Source: Albula goreensis
Lineage: Eukaryota > Chordata > Actinopteri > Albuliformes > Albulidae
Direction of reading: 5' to 3'
DNA length: 64,000 bases
Assembly: GCA_022829145.1 (NCBI GenBank)
Contig: CM040746.1
Location: 26,472,832 to 26,536,831, forward strand
The position numbers and the translations under genes were made by a program. This document shows positions 1-13,325 of the stretch, piece after piece. The stretch's first letter is position 1. Each line of letters opens with the position of its first letter. The notes beneath the pieces are model-generated. The model ran no database searches. It saw nothing but the letters and a program-made list of their open reading frames with translations, and was not told the origin of the DNA.

Positions 1-966
1 CAATTTTCATAAAAGCAAAACTTCACACTCCAAATTGACATGGATAACGTTTCAGAAAGCCAGATGAACGACCATAAAATGACATTGTTCAAAGCCGCGT
101 GGAAGCTGAAGTGAGGCATGCATTTGGGAGTGGGGAGATGATTATGCAGTTGGGGGTACTGGAGGAAGGTACATTTTAAATGCACATTTAAATTTAAAAA
201 CTACATTAAATTAAATTTTAAAAGCACTTGGTTCAAAACTAGTCAGATATGAAATTGAAGCCATAAAATAACCATCACAGTTCAATTGACTGAAATGATG
301 AAAGCAATCTTCCCCTCACAACTGGCATTCGTGGGGCTTGCATGGAGAAGAGTAGTGGAATGTCTTCTAGTACAACTATTTACGTTTTATTCTTTTTCAC
401 TGGATGTCATGTGTCAGTAATTTCACACAGCTTAGTGCCATATAGCACAGTAAAAAAAGTTGTTTGTCTTAAAACATAATGTTTCTTTACTGTTCAATAT
501 TATATTTTTGTGTGTCAGAATCAAATATATGCATAAGTATACAAGTACACAATGCCATATTCACTTGCTGGAATGTCCTCCATGATAACAGCTGATTTCT
601 CGATCAAACTCAATGTATGCACTTTGCAACATGCTCATGGGATATTATGTCAAAAAAAGGATAAGATGATAGCATCTCACGGATATTAGCCCACATATCA
701 TATTTTCATGCAACAAGCCCTGGGTCTCAGTAAAAGTCATTCTGCAGTGTGACCAAAGTGAGCCTTGTGATTTAAGTCCCAATCATTACCAGAAGGTAGA
801 CAGCGATGGACTTTTTTTTTCCCCAAGAGAAACCATTTTAGATTGCATAAAACATATTTTAGTACCAAAACATTAATATGTTGTTGCCTTTTCACATCAC
901 CTCTTTTCAAATATCTAGCTTATTTTGTACCCATTCTTGAGCCATTCCACCCCCAGAACATTTCTT
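1..966. other. zbtb3 3' UTR and downstream flank
   Basis: No gene is visible. The sequence is AT-rich. On the minus strand it should carry the zbtb3 3' UTR. A minus-strand AATAAA (TTTATT at 386-391) lies about 580 bp past the stop codon and is a plausible poly(A) signal. A T-run sits near 811-820. Nothing else stands out. Confidence 0.45.
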
Positions 967-2793
967 CTATGGCTGTGGGGGTGGCTGTGGCTCACTGTCC
1001 ACTCGGCTGCGCTTAGCAGGTAGGCTATGGTCATGGGCTTTACGGATGTGGCGATAAAGGTCCCCAGACTGCGTGTAGCTGCGGTAGCAGTAGCGGCACT
1101 CATAAGGGCGCTCCCGCGTGTGCACAATCGCGTGGCGCCTCAGGGTGTAAGCGCAGGAGAAGGTCTTCCCGCATGTGGCACAAGTTGGCACATCCTCCAC
1201 ATAGGTGCCTAGGGAATCCTGGAAGTCCTGGAAGTATATAGCTTGTAGGTCAGATGACTGTGAGGAGGGTTGGTGGTGGGTCGATGAAAAGACTGTGGCA
1301 GGAAAGGATGGAGAGTCAGACGTGGCTGGGCCATGGGGGGAGAGGGGGAAGGCAAGAGCCTCATGTTGGTGGGAGAGGTGAAGGAGGGGGTGGTGGGGAA
1401 GGAAATGAGGATTAGTCAGATCATCATTTTGGTGATCACTGTCAAACTCGTCTCCTTTGTCTCTTTCCCTGCCTCTCCCTTGGACTCTATCTCCACCCAA
1501 TACCCCTTCCATGTCATCCAGCTCTTCATCAGAAATTACAATGGCCTCCACCTTCACCTTCACCCCATCTTCCTCATCTTCCTCTCTCCCTCCTCTGTAT
1601 TCCCCTATCAAAATGTGAGATTCTCTGGCTGATGTTTGCTGCTTATCCATACTTTCTCCCCCGAGTACCTCTGTCTCACTCTGAGCCTGGATTTGAGGGT
1701 GGAGAGGGGCTGTCAGGGAGAATGGGGTGGTTGGCCGTGGTGTTGAGGGTGAGTCAGGAGCCAGGATAGGTGGTGTCTCATGAGCTGGCAAAACAGTTCT
1801 TTGTACTAACATTGGTGAATCTTCACCAGAAATTAATACACTAGCTTGCTCTGGACTGACAGCACTGCTGTCATTCTCAAGTGTCACTGTGAGTTCTGTG
1901 GTCACATTAGTTTGCACCTCAGAGCTTGGGAGTGAATGTGGAACAAGGGAGGAGGATGAGGAGGGGTGATTGCTGGAGTACATTTCAGTGGAGCTACAGG
2001 GACTGGCAAGCACAGACTCTCCTTGACTTCCAGGTCTGGACTGTGCTACTGCACCAGCTAAGCCAGGCTGAGACCCAACCCTGGATACTCCCAAGTCTCC
2101 TGTGGGAAGAGAATCCATGCCTGGCTGTGTTGTATCGGCAACATCAGGACTGGCAGGCCCAGTGAATTTGTCAGGGTCATTGGGGCTTTGGTTAGCAGGT
2201 TCCTCTGTCTCTTCTGCTTTCTTCTCGGAACTGAGGGAGATGAACTGGCTAATGCGAGGGTACGGAGCTGCTGACACTGGTACAGTTTTGGCAGTCCCTA
2301 GTGCTCTCTCCATCCTATCACCCCCTACTTCCTCCCCTGTTCTCATGGGCAGCCCACCTATCACCCCTGCCACCCCCACTGTTACACACCCTTCTTCTGC
2401 TTTGGTGCTGTCTGCCTCTGCCAGCCCTCGACCCTGCAGCCTCTTCTTGCACACCCTCACAATGTCATTCATGTGCAGGAAGCTGGCTGCTGCCAGTACA
2501 TCCTCTGGTGGTGGCTGGGCAGCTAGTTTCAAGGTACCCTCATACATGAAGTCCAAGAGCAGCCCAAAGGCCATGGGGGTGACAATGTCCCCGTTAATAG
2601 TGACCATTTCTCTCTTACTCAGCGGCTGCTCTGAATAGAACATGTGGAAGAAAGGTGAACAGGAGGCCAGGACAGCACGGTGGGCAAGGAAGCGTGTTGA
2701 ACCAACCTGGACAGTGCAGTCACATAGGAAGCCCTGCAGGCGCTGGGTACGCAAGCTAGCCAAAAGCTGTTGACTGTGCAGAGGAAATTCCAT
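967..2793 (-). CDS. zbtb3: BTB/POZ and C2H2 zinc-finger protein, ZBTB3-like
   Basis: A single long coding exon of 608 codons, close to the roughly 570-residue human ZBTB3. The N-terminus ([18 protein letters not shown]) begins a BTB/POZ domain over about residues 1-120, the dimerisation and corepressor-binding module. A long Ser/Pro/Glu-rich low-complexity linker follows. It holds a SUMO-type VKVE motif and an acidic patch (SDEELDDME). Two C2H2 fingers lie at about residues 538-558 (CX2CX12HX3H) and 566-587 (CX2CX12HX4H), joined by TRERPYE in place of TGEKP. A basic AKRSR tail may be a nuclear signal. The expected role is a nuclear sequence-specific repressor. I start at the ATG at 2793 because the two upstream in-frame codons are GTG and a 3' splice site (cag ending at 2799) sits just before it. 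One or more non-coding 5' exons must therefore lie at higher coordinates; I could not place them. The gene is head-to-head with trpt1. The symbol rests on both ends of the protein resembling ZBTB3 as I remember it. Confidence 0.93.
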   Translation of the reverse strand: MEFPLHSQQLLASLRTQRLQGFLCDCTVQVGSTRFLAHRAVLASCSPFFHMFYSEQPLSKREMVTINGDIVTPMAFGLLLDFMYEGTLKLAAQPPPEDVLAAASFLHMNDIVRVCKKRLQGRGLAEADSTKAEEGCVTVGVAGVIGGLPMRTGEEVGGDRMERALGTAKTVPVSAAPYPRISQFISLSSEKKAEETEEPANQSPNDPDKFTGPASPDVADTTQPGMDSLPTGDLGVSRVGSQPGLAGAVAQSRPGSQGESVLASPCSSTEMYSSNHPSSSSSLVPHSLPSSEVQTNVTTELTVTLENDSSAVSPEQASVLISGEDSPMLVQRTVLPAHETPPILAPDSPSTPRPTTPFSLTAPLHPQIQAQSETEVLGGESMDKQQTSARESHILIGEYRGGREEDEEDGVKVKVEAIVISDEELDDMEGVLGGDRVQGRGRERDKGDEFDSDHQNDDLTNPHFLPHHPLLHLSHQHEALAFPLSPHGPATSDSPSFPATVFSSTHHQPSSQSSDLQAIYFQDFQDSLGTYVEDVPTCATCGKTFSCAYTLRRHAIVHTRERPYECRYCYRSYTQSGDLYRHIRKAHDHSLPAKRSRVDSEPQPPPQP

Positions 2794-2799
2794 CACCAC

Positions 2800-5700
2800 T
2801 GGTATAATGTGGGTACCAGACAGAAAAATGGAGTTGGAAAGTCAGGAGATCAGAGTTGAGTGCTACAACTGGTAGGCAGGGCAGGGTAGACACAAGTGGC
2901 ACAGAGATGTCTTGAGCACAGAGTATATGGAAAATTATGGGATAAGGGATATAAAATTGAAATGGCTCAAGCTTGAATGGGACAAAGTCGGGTTGTGCTG
3001 CTGTTAAAACAGGAGAGGGAGATGTGCTCACTCTCCTATGGACTTGGGATAGAAGGAACAACTTCTTGTCTTTCTATTCCTGTTGCCTTTATCACAGTAG
3101 TTGGAGCTGAGAAGACATCACTGCAAACTCCAGCTTTACTGTAGAAGGGTGGAATGAAATCCCAAAACCTCTCTCTTCCCTCATCCCCCTCCCCGAACAC
3201 CAGCAAGGAAGGGGACAGCAGTCTGAAAACAACAGAGGAAGATATTCTTTAGTGTCATGACAATGATAATGTCATCAAAAAAGGTGAATTGCAGATTCAG
3301 AGTATTTCCTTAAGGCGGAGGTGCAATCAGAGCTTTTACCCAGATTATTTCATGTAACAGAAAGTTTGTGATTGCACAAAATGTCACTGCAACACTATAT
3401 GTCTATTTCAAACAATCACACTTAGCTTTTGAACCTGAATCAATTATGGTGTCTGTTCAAATGATGATGTTTGCAGGTCCTGCATTCTATTTCTTATTCT
3501 ATGGAGCAATAGCACAACTCTGCTATTCACATTTTTCAGTTTGCATCCATCAATGTTGCCTACACAGAAATAATGAAGAGCAAATGATAAAACAGCCAAG
3601 GTATCCAACTGATTAAACTACATGTCTTCAAACTACACATTTTCTTCAAAAAAAAATTGCAGAACACAATCAAGATTTATATGAGAAAATGGAAAGATGG
3701 AAAGAGTTAGGTGCCATCTGATTTTAAACAGCAAGGTATTATCAAATCACAAAGATAAGACTCAAAAATACCACACTACAGAGTTGTGCTGTCCTGCTGA
3801 AACTTCAAGATTTCAGTTTGAGCCTACCAGAGGGAGAATAAATTACATTCTGGGACTTCCAAGCAGGAAAGCTGCCAAGAAAAAAAGGCAACTATCAACC
3901 TTTAAACGCGCAGCTCGGTACTCATCCTCAGACCACCACATTTTGACCTCCATGCTATGCCCAAGACTGAGCATGCCACTCTGCACTTCTGTGCTGACAT
4001 CCATGCAGCTACTCAACACAAGCCAAAACATTTGATTCATCATTACTAAAGAGGATCTGGTTGCACTGTTGACCACTCCATCTGAGGTGCTGAAGTCACT
4101 TTTCTGCGCTGTTGAATAATGGTCAGCACTGTGCTGCAGTGAGGTTGTCTTCCAAATGACTGTCTGTAGCCACCTCCTCACAAATGAACTGCGAATGTGT
4201 GGGTTGTGGTCACCTGGTGTTTTAATGGCCAGTCAATCAACAAAAAATGCATAACTACTATGATGCCTAAGTCTCCATGCTGCTCCCCTTGACACTGGCC
4301 TACCAGCTCTAATTCATGGCTGCTGAGCCAGAATGCAGACATAGTTCAGTCCCTATCCATTATGTTTCTTTGGTAAGTGGAACCTAATCTATGTGTATTT
4401 CTTTCTTGATTTTTAACCAGGCTTGAAATTTAACTGGTTGAATCACCTAAAATTGTATCCATTCATACTCAAATCTCTCACTAATAAGGTGATGCAATGG
4501 TTATGCAGCAGTAAATGGGACACTTAAACATATCACAGAGACTGATAGAATGGTAACATTATTCACACTGATGCAAAAATATTAAATGCATCTATAAACT
4601 ACCACAACATCTATACTTAAAAATCTATACAAAAAGCGATACCTTGTTTAAAATACTTTCTGGGATTGCTGACGACAATCAGGAGAACAGTATGAAAATG
4701 AACTTCATACTTCATACTCAATATGAAAGTTTCCAGAGCTGAAGCTCCGACTTGAAAATGCATTGCATTAGCCTTTTCAACAGCAAACAATGATGATGAC
4801 TTTTAGGCGATCTGTTCCAAATCACTGAGGTTTGCTTTCCACAATGCTCAGTCTAATTCGTGGCGCTCAGCTAAAATGACAGTTCTCTGGTGGGTGTTGC
4901 TTGCTGGATGTGATCAGCTAAAGAGCAATCTGTCACTTTACTCGACTTTAGCTAACCGAGTTGGAATGAATGAATCAACTTAACGAGCTAGCTGGAAAGC
5001 TCGGCAACGCTGGCTAGAAACAAAAAACTAGCAGCCAGTTAGCAGTACATTTGTTCAGTGTTTTTATTTGAATAAAACATTGCTACGAAGTTAATTACAA
5101 TGCCATTAACGTAAGGTAAAAATGAATACGGATTGGCTACCGAACAGTTTGTAGCTAGCTAGAAATTAAATAATGTTAGCTCCCTGAACAGCCGACGGTA
5201 GCTTGTAAGACAATACCTTGGAAATTAGGCGTAGAGTATCAGTGACCCCACCAACAAGAATTTTAGTTTAGTTTATGGCTTTTAACCATAACTGTTATAC
5301 GTATACATATCCATAATACATGAAGTGAGCTACATCAACTGCACGTTAGGATTCATTCTAAACCAAAGCTTGCTTGGTGGTACGCAAGCTAACTAGGCTA
5401 TGCAAACAAATCGGCCCCTTTTCTTTTCCCTGGCCCCCCTGTCGGGTACACGAGCTACACATTTTGAGGAACGTCTATTTCTAGAGAATTCTATACTCAC
5501 ACATACACTGGCAAACATAACTACAAAACAGGTTTAGCTTCAGAGCCAGGCAAGCCAATAAACAACAAATGAAAGTCTCACCCCTCACCTCAAAGCAGAA
5601 AACAACGTCCGCCTACCGTGAACCGTATTTCTGCTGTCGGTAAAAAATCTGTCTGTTAATCCAGCCCACTGGTCCCCAATCCTCTGGTTTGATTGGGTGG

Positions 5701-6034
5701 AATCTCAATAAATCATTTGCGTTTGACTCCGATATTCGACGCAGGGTTCGATGTGCTCGGGTATCTATGAATCTTGTCTGCATGACGTGTTGCTGTTCAC
5801 TCCATATGAGTTGCCGTGTAGAAACAGAGGGGGTCACAGCAAAAAACCCACAGTCTGCGAGAGAAAGCAGGTGTGTATTTCATAGGAACTGGTTTTTATG
5901 TGCGTTTGATTGTACAATACTTCTGCTATTGTATATCAGTTATAACGTCCTATTTGTTTGTAGCTGTAACAGTGACTGGCTGTTGGCTTACGTCGTCAGG
6001 CCTCAGATCATAAATTACAGTGAGGTGGTACGGA
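2800..6034. promoter_or_regulatory. Divergent zbtb3-trpt1 intergenic region
   Basis: About 3.2 kb between two head-to-head coding starts. The reading frames here of about 70-110 codons have no family resemblance or splice support, so I call no coding exon. The zbtb3 5' UTR exon or exons must lie here on the minus strand. The part nearest trpt1 (about 5600-6034) has more CpG and a CRE-like TTACGTCG at about 5989, and is the likeliest trpt1 promoter. The stretch 4900-5400 contains GCTAGCTAG and TAACG-rich sequence of a kind common in fish intergenic DNA. No TATA box is placed. Confidence 0.4.
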
Positions 6035-7535
6035 ATGGAAGGCCAGAAAAGAGGGCGAGGAGGAAGAAGGGGAAGAGGTGGTCGTCACCGAGGTGGGGAG
6101 GTGAGAGAATGGTAAACTAATTTAATAACTTGCAGGAGTCTTTCAAATGTAAGGTGATGGTCTGCTCTGTGTCCTTTAGGACAGGGATGTACATCTGTCA
6201 AAGTCTTTGTCTTTTGCTCTGCGCCATGGAGCTGCTCAGATGGGGTTGGACATGAGCTCAGGTAAAGATGTAAAACCGAAGTTGTCACAGAACTCTGAAC
6301 TTGAGTTACAGTGCTGAGTCTCATTCTCATATTGTACCTTTGTGCAAGGTAATTAACATCAGTTTCTGGCAAAAACAATGCTTGCATGAATAGGTTACAT
6401 AGCATTTTACACAGAAGTCATTCTGTTAAAATCACAAAACCATAGATAAATTAATAAATGTCCTTTTTGCAAGACCTCCCACTTTTTTCTGAATCATCTC
6501 TAGATGGCTTCCTCCTGGTGGACGATCTGCTATCACACCCTCAGTTCAGGTCCTTCACATTGGAAGATGTTGAGAGGGTGGTGGCCAGGAATGACAAACA
6601 GCGTTTCAAGCTATGTGCAAACCCAGAAAATGGGCGGCTACAGATCCGGGCCAATCAGGGACATTCTGTGCAGGTGATCCTGACAGGAGTAGTGACAAAC
6701 AACAATACTGTGACAGTCCCCCCCCACAAAGAATTGCACCAGCAACTGATGTAAATTATGCTTTTATCAACTGGTTGACAAGCCCTTCAGAGTTATTCAG
6801 TTGTATATTTCTTGATTACGTTACATTATCAAAATCTGCACTGTAGTTATTCTTCTACAATGTCAGTATTTTTTTTTAACTCATCATGGGACTCCTAATC
6901 TGCCTCTTAGCATTGCATTCTATCATTACTCTTCTCTCTGTCTGTCCAAGGTGGCAGACCTTGAGGTAAAGGAAGTTCAGCTTGATACCCCTGACTGCCC
7001 CAGGGAAGCTGTGCATGGCTCATACCTCCAGCACTGGCCTTCCATACGCTCTCAGGGTCTGCGGAGAATGAAACGCACCCACATCCACCTGGCTGCCGGC
7101 CTGCCAGGGGAAGAAGGGGTTCTCAGTGGTCAGTAAGAGAAAAGAAAAAATGCAATGTGATTGAATTGATTATGAATATATATGAAAGCCAATTTATTTT
7201 TCTCTGTTTAGGCATGAGGAGGAACTGTGACTTGGTTATTTACATTGACGTTCACAAAGCTCTGATCGGTAAGGACACAAGACAACTGAAGTCAATGGTT
7301 TTCTCCTTATTTCATAAATTCATATTTTTAATACTTGCTGTTTGTGCCTCTGTACTGCATTTGTTGTGATATAGATGGAATTCCTTTCTGTTGGTCAGCA
7401 AATAAGGTTCTCCTGACACCTGGAGATTCAGAAGGGAAACTGGCTCCCAAATATTTTACCCGCGCTCTCAAACTGAAACCACCACGTGAGGCTCTCATTG
7501 ATCCTGATTATAATAGCCAGATAACACAGCAGTAG
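6035..7535 (+). CDS. trpt1: tRNA 2'-phosphotransferase 1 (six coding exons)
   Basis: Tpt1/KptA-family enzyme. The family transfers the splice-junction 2'-phosphate of tRNA to NAD+, releasing ADP-ribose 1'',2''-cyclic phosphate and nicotinamide. Exons: 6035-6100, 6180-6261, 6504-6673, 6951-7128, 7212-7268, 7375-7535. All introns are GT-AG and the total is 714 nt, giving 237 residues (human 253). Exon 1 encodes a basic RGG-rich leader (MEGQKRGRGGRRGRGG). The catalytic signatures are present: SFALRHGA with Arg37-His38, IRANQGHS with Arg about 98, and KRTHIHLAAG with Arg about 148. The C-terminal part has DGIPFCWSANKVLLTPG. No essential family residue seems lost. AATAAA signals follow the stop at 7741-7746 and 7825-7830. 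The gene runs tail-to-tail with fermt3, as in human. The start ATG has G at -3 and +4. Confidence 0.95.
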
Positions 7536-7740
7536 CATTACAAGATTTCATGGACCACTTCTTGTTTTCAGAATGTGATCTTCCACTGGAATAGAAGAAA
7601 GCTATGACTGGGGCCAGGTTAGAACCTTTGACTGCATCTGCACTGTACAACTGGATCCACTGATTGGAAGAAGTAACAGATTCACATGGAGATTGACTCA
7701 TTTGGAAGAGGAGCCAGGATAAGAAGAATGTCTGGGTCAC

Positions 7741-7830
7741 AAATAAAGCGCTAGATCTTTAGTTGTGAATAGCAATACCAGATCATTCTGCAGAACTATC
7801 CACTTGATTATTTACTTTCAAAGAAATAAA
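7741..7830 (+). terminator. trpt1 poly(A) signals
   Basis: Two AATAAA hexamers, at 7741-7746 and 7825-7830, lie 206 and 290 bases after the trpt1 stop. Either could direct 3'-end cleavage. Which one is used cannot be told from sequence. Confidence 0.55.
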
Positions 7831-9797
7831 GCCAAACTGCTCTCACACCAGTAGTATGAATATGCATCGATTGCATATTTAAACACTAATACTTGTTTAC
7901 AGTTTCTTGCACTCAGAACTGTGATGTAAAAAGGAGACCGGAAGTATGGACAGTTCACAGATGGTGAGGCGAAAGAGACAGACTGCAAAGCTGTCTGACC
8001 ATATTAGGCAGTGTACATAGTGGAGAGGTTGCCTGTGGTTTCCTGTTCAGTTTCTCAGAATGGCGTTTAGAAAGTAGTTTCCATCTGTGCTGTGCCTCAG
8101 GCGTTTTAACTCACTAACACAGCTGATTGTTGAAATGCAAGCCACAAAAGAACCACCAATCCTGGTCCTCCACAAGTCAAAATCCTGTGTGTTTTGCTGA
8201 CACTCTTCACAGATGTTTTTTGTTCCTAATGGTAATTAGATACATACCTTATGTAAGTGGTTCAGAGAGTTATGAATTCATTTAGAAGTAAATGCCTTAT
8301 AAAATATATACTGCCTATATACATGCTTATATGATGTAAATACTCATAAATCCTTCATGAAGTATTCATTATGCCTTCAATAACATAACATTATAAATAA
8401 GACATATACAAGAAGACATTTTTGTCAGGATTGACCTTAAGGAACACACACACACATATATATGTATGTATAAAACAATTCTCCTTTTCATTCTACCCCA
8501 GTGTACTTGTGCTTTTACTGTACCAAGAGAGTGCACCACTGGCATGGGAAGACTAAGACTGAATACCCAAATAGCTGAAGGAGTTATTGTGTAATGAGTT
8601 GGAAAAACCCTGCTGATCATCACCCTCCCTCTGTAATTCCATGGTCAGTTTATGTCTCCCATTGAAACTGAGTTTGTTGATCAGTTTGTTTTCTAGTTGT
8701 GCATAGACATATCCAAGACAGTAAAATTCAACAGTAAGTGACACTTGGTTTGTCTGTTGTCGGCTGTGTCCCTGTATGTGATTAAGTGACCATGTAACAG
8801 CAGTCTGGATGGTATTCCTCTTGCTGAAACACAAAAATGGCTTGTATGCCTGTATATTTTAATGGAAGGATGTATGGAAGAAAAAAAAATTAAAGTAGCC
8901 AGTAAAGTAACAACTACGTTTAATTAATACAAACAGCTGCAAATTGTTGTACCACATTGTGCAAAATGTTTTTAGAGATTTATTTGGGATTTCAGTAAAA
9001 TATGTCTGAGAGAGAATTCAAATTAAGAAAACTGAGAAAAGGGTATTCTTGATTAAGATTTTGCATAGCATCTGCAGACATAATTAGATTACAGTTAAAT
9101 CACAAGGAAAAATAATGTGCCACAGTTTTTGTTAGAACATAAATACCAGCATAGATAAACAAATATTGATGTACTGAAAATACCGACTTGAAAACAACAA
9201 TCTGATTGAAAGTGAGTTTGGTTGGTGATAAATGTGATTAATAGATAGAATGTGACTCCAGGTTAGAAAACCTGGCAGGTGATGCAAATACAGTATGCAA
9301 TTAAATATTTTAAACAGGTTTCTTACTCTTTACATATCAAGAACCTATACCATGCTGGGAAACCCCTAATTAAAGGTATTGACTGATGATTGTAATGAGT
9401 TAAAATGATTTAAGAAATAATAAAAAAGTCCTGATGTAGCAAATTTTTGGTCGGTCAGTGAAAATCTCATTTCCTTAATCTACCCTGCCAGGCTCCAGGC
9501 TTGTGGAGTATCACTTCTATACAATGACCATCCCTCTGCACTTAATGCTGTCATTACACTGTAAATCACTCATTAATGGGGAGTAATTAAGCCGTATAAT
9601 TGACTCATTGTAGTTATTTAAGAGGAGACATTAAAAGATACAGTGGTCCCCTGAGGCATGGTTCGACAACCTTGGCACAATTTCAATAAGCACAGTATAA
9701 TGAGATGTTTCATCTAGTCTCTCAGGCGATTACAGGGTGCACCAGGGTACACAACTACAGGGGAGTTGCAGGGAGGTCTTTTGAGAGCCAGAGGGTC
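7831..9797. other. Convergent trpt1-fermt3 intergenic region and fermt3 3' UTR
   Basis: No coding exon is recognised. The sequence is AT-rich with short A-runs. The minus strand should carry the fermt3 3' UTR. A minus-strand AATAAA (TTTATT at 8979-8984) about 815 bases past the stop is one candidate poly(A) signal. A short CACACA/TATA patch sits near 8444-8470. Reading frames at 8369-8834 have no family resemblance. Confidence 0.4.
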
Positions 9798-11119
9798 TCA
9801 CAAAGCCTCGTGGCCCCCAGTGAGCTTGTGAAAAAGCTCCTCGTTCAGGGTGTCACTTTGTTCTCTGCTCCGTGTGGACATGAAGATGTAGCCCCCTATG
9901 TACTCATGCACAATCTTGCAGTTGCCAGTCACACAACTGAATGCAATGTTCACATTCCCGTCAAACTCAATGGCCACCTGAAACAGGCAGAAGAAGAGTA
10001 GATGTTTGTGAGGTTTTAAAGAGCTAATGCAGTTACATGACACTGGAAGTGGCATGTGAAAGGTAGACCAAACCAAAATGGAAATACACCTACAAATACC
10101 ATAACTAAATATTGTGATGTCCATGTTTTTCCTTCAGAATGGTATTGTGAATATAGTGTAAACTTAATCAAACCGAAGTATCATGTCTGTACTTTGCACA
10201 GGTTTAAAAACAAGACACAATGCCTCAGGCAAATTTTCTTATAGGGACCTATATTTTTTGGAGATCAAACAAAATGCATTTATACGATCCACTTCCATTT
10301 CTTTATACTTCCTAGCATCTCCAGCCAAGAAGTATGCTACCACATCATGAGTTAGAGAAACAGACAGAGAATAATCCTTCAGATACCCCACCTGCTTGAT
10401 GTCCCAGTTTACATTCCACTGCCTCATGTTATTATAGCGCCAAGTCTTTACCACATCGCCCACACCCAGGTCAATGCGGATCAGACGGTTGTTAGCAATA
10501 CCCATGACTTCGTCTTTTCTGCTGCCCTTAAACCTACAGAGAAGTGAAACAACAGCTTCAGCTTGTTGTCATTTAAACAGCAAGAGAGGTTGGTAAATGC
10601 AACCATATCCCTTCTCTTCATGGATGGAGGTTACCCACAGATAACTGAGAATACGGAGCTTTGATGGATGTTTATGAGTGATATTCATCACTTGGAATCA
10701 ACACCCAAGTTAAGTTAGTGTCAGTGCAACAGAAAACATCATGACCAACAACAAAATATATGTAAGACCCACTCACCTCACCACAAAGTAGGAAATTCCA
10801 AAATCTGGCAGTGCCTGCCAAATCTGGAGGAATCTGAGGATGGCGTCAGTCAAAGAGAGCTGTGCCACATTCTGATAGGCCTCCAGGATGCGAGGTGTTA
10901 ACTGTATGGGAGAGAGACAGGTAAATATTTTACATTTTGAATTGTGTAATATATATGAAATTATATAAATGAAGTAATGAACATTTATGTGTTGTAAAGC
11001 AATATATTTATGAAAGTCTATCTGCATAAGCAATTATTTGGCCCGGCATGTGTACGGGAAATTCCATCTGTTCTAGCCTGGGTGAGTATTTGTGTGGCAA
11101 ATAAAATCTTACTAGTATG

Positions 11120-11150
<31 letters not shown>

Positions 11151-13175
11151 ATAATAATAATAATAATAATAATATGGAATACATATAACTGGATATATCC
11201 TTTAGAAGTAAATGCAATTATCCAATTGTACTGGTGTAATGTGTGAATTTCCATGTGACCAACCTGTTTGGCTTTGTACTTCTTCTGGTAGCGTGGGGAG
11301 ACAAGGCTGTGTGTGTTGATGCTCTCATCAGCCTGGGCAGACTGAGCTCCAGGATTAGAGCGCTGCATAGACAGGAAGGCCTGGATGCTCTCCACCTCAC
11401 TGGAAAAGGAGCTGTCAGCCAGATTCTTCCCCTTGGAGGCCAAGCGACAGGCTGCCATCCACTGGGAATACTGGTTTTCCTGGAGAAGAGTAAGCAGGTT
11501 CAGAAAGAGCCTTAGATTCACAGACAGGTAGGTACATAGCAATACCTCAAAATCAAAAACGTTTAATGTGTTTTATACAGCTATATCTTGGACACTGTTC
11601 TTGGGTAAACTGGTAAATATCTACCTGAATTGTAACTACATGAATACAGTGCACCAGGTGGCTATTGCCGCTTACATAGGTTTGCTTACTCACTGATGGT
11701 CACACAATCACAGCCTAATTACTAGCTATTTGTATAAAAGCACATAAGGAATGTAAACTAATTTTCATCAACGAAAAGGTTGGTCTCTCTGAACTTGTAT
11801 TCATAAGAAGAAAATCATTTTCTTATATGGTATATTTATAATATTGTTTCAACAAATGTTTATTTTCCAAAACTTCCAGTTCACAAAAGCGATGTGACAA
11901 CAAAAGTTAAATAACTTAATATACTGTATTGTGGCTCTCTGTGGTAAAAACACAGATGTTGGAGTGAGCTACCACATACTGCCATTCAGTGAGTTATTTG
12001 AACAAATAAATATCTGTCTTTCATCAGCAGATGCACTGATTTTTATTTTTGAGCTCATGATGTCTTTTTTCTTTCACCATAGGTTGCCATTGGAGATTCT
12101 GTGCTATGAGAGTTGGGTGTTCAGTAAAGCAATGGTAATAGGTAATACCTTAGCTTTTCCAGACACACACAAGCTGCCTTACTCACATTTTCACAGCGCA
12201 GGTAAACCTCATTCATGCCTTCCGGGGCTGGGATCAGTAACTTGATGCAGAACTTCTGGCCTGCCACATTCACATCTGGTGCCACCTCACATCCTGGGGA
12301 AGAGAGAGAGATATGCGTACCTGTTGTGCTATTTCTTGCTAATATTTCTGTCTGTGAGCCTACGCCAAATTGTGTCTGCTTCAAAACCCACATAATTGCA
12401 AATCAATTTATGCTCTTTAACAAGTCTAATGTGTATACTATATACATGTGGGATAGTAGTCTGGCCTTCAAAATGTATTTAAAATAAAAGAGTTTATTTT
12501 TTCTCTACATCTCAGTATGAAATGCAACATTTAGTCATGATTCCCTGTATACTAATACATATATGTATTCAATCTAGAAAGAATCCTGCAGCATTTGCTT
12601 TTATTTCCCTTTTCATTGCTTTGTTTTCAATATATTTCAAAGACCAAACACCTGTCCTCCATAGTGTTTTAATGCTATGTACATATTTGGAGGGCTTCTG
12701 GGTGAGGAATGAATCATGAGTAGATATTTTGGCAGGTTCCTTCTTTTATAAAAAAACCCTATTTAATTTAAGATGCTTAATGTCGTCAAACTAACCTTCC
12801 CATTGGCTATATGTATGCCCAATGTGCACCCAATGGCTATACAATTCATTGCTTAAAAAAGGCCCAGAAATGAGGGCATCCCCTATGGATTCAGAGTGAC
12901 ATAAAACAAAAGACAAAAATATATATTAAAGTTCCTTGCATTATTCTCACCCAAATGCCAAATGATTTCATTAGTAGCATCCTGTTTGGTGTGTCTCAAC
13001 ATGAAGTGTGATTCTCAACCCACCCAAAGTGAGCCATTATAGTGATCCCACTGAATAGCTGTCTCTCGCAGACTTGGAAAGAGGAAGCCATGCATATGTG
13101 ACTCCTCCCATTAATGTGATGATTGGTCTGCACTTTCTATATTGCAAATGTGACACCAATTACTTATTGTCTATG

Positions 13176-13263
<88 letters not shown>

Positions 13264-13294
13264 ATGTGCATGTGCATGTGGGTGTGGGTGTGCA

Positions 13295-13325
<31 letters not shown>

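Noticed and set aside
1333-2638. Plus-strand frames opposite zbtb3
   Set aside because: Shadows of the zbtb3 coding exon with no family resemblance.
2794-2799. Upstream start giving two extra residues on zbtb3
   Set aside because: Both codons are GTG and overlap a 3' splice site. The ATG at 2793 begins the conserved MEFP.
3368-4181. Frames of 82-112 codons between zbtb3 and trpt1
   Set aside because: No recognisable domain, no splice context and no conservation evidence.
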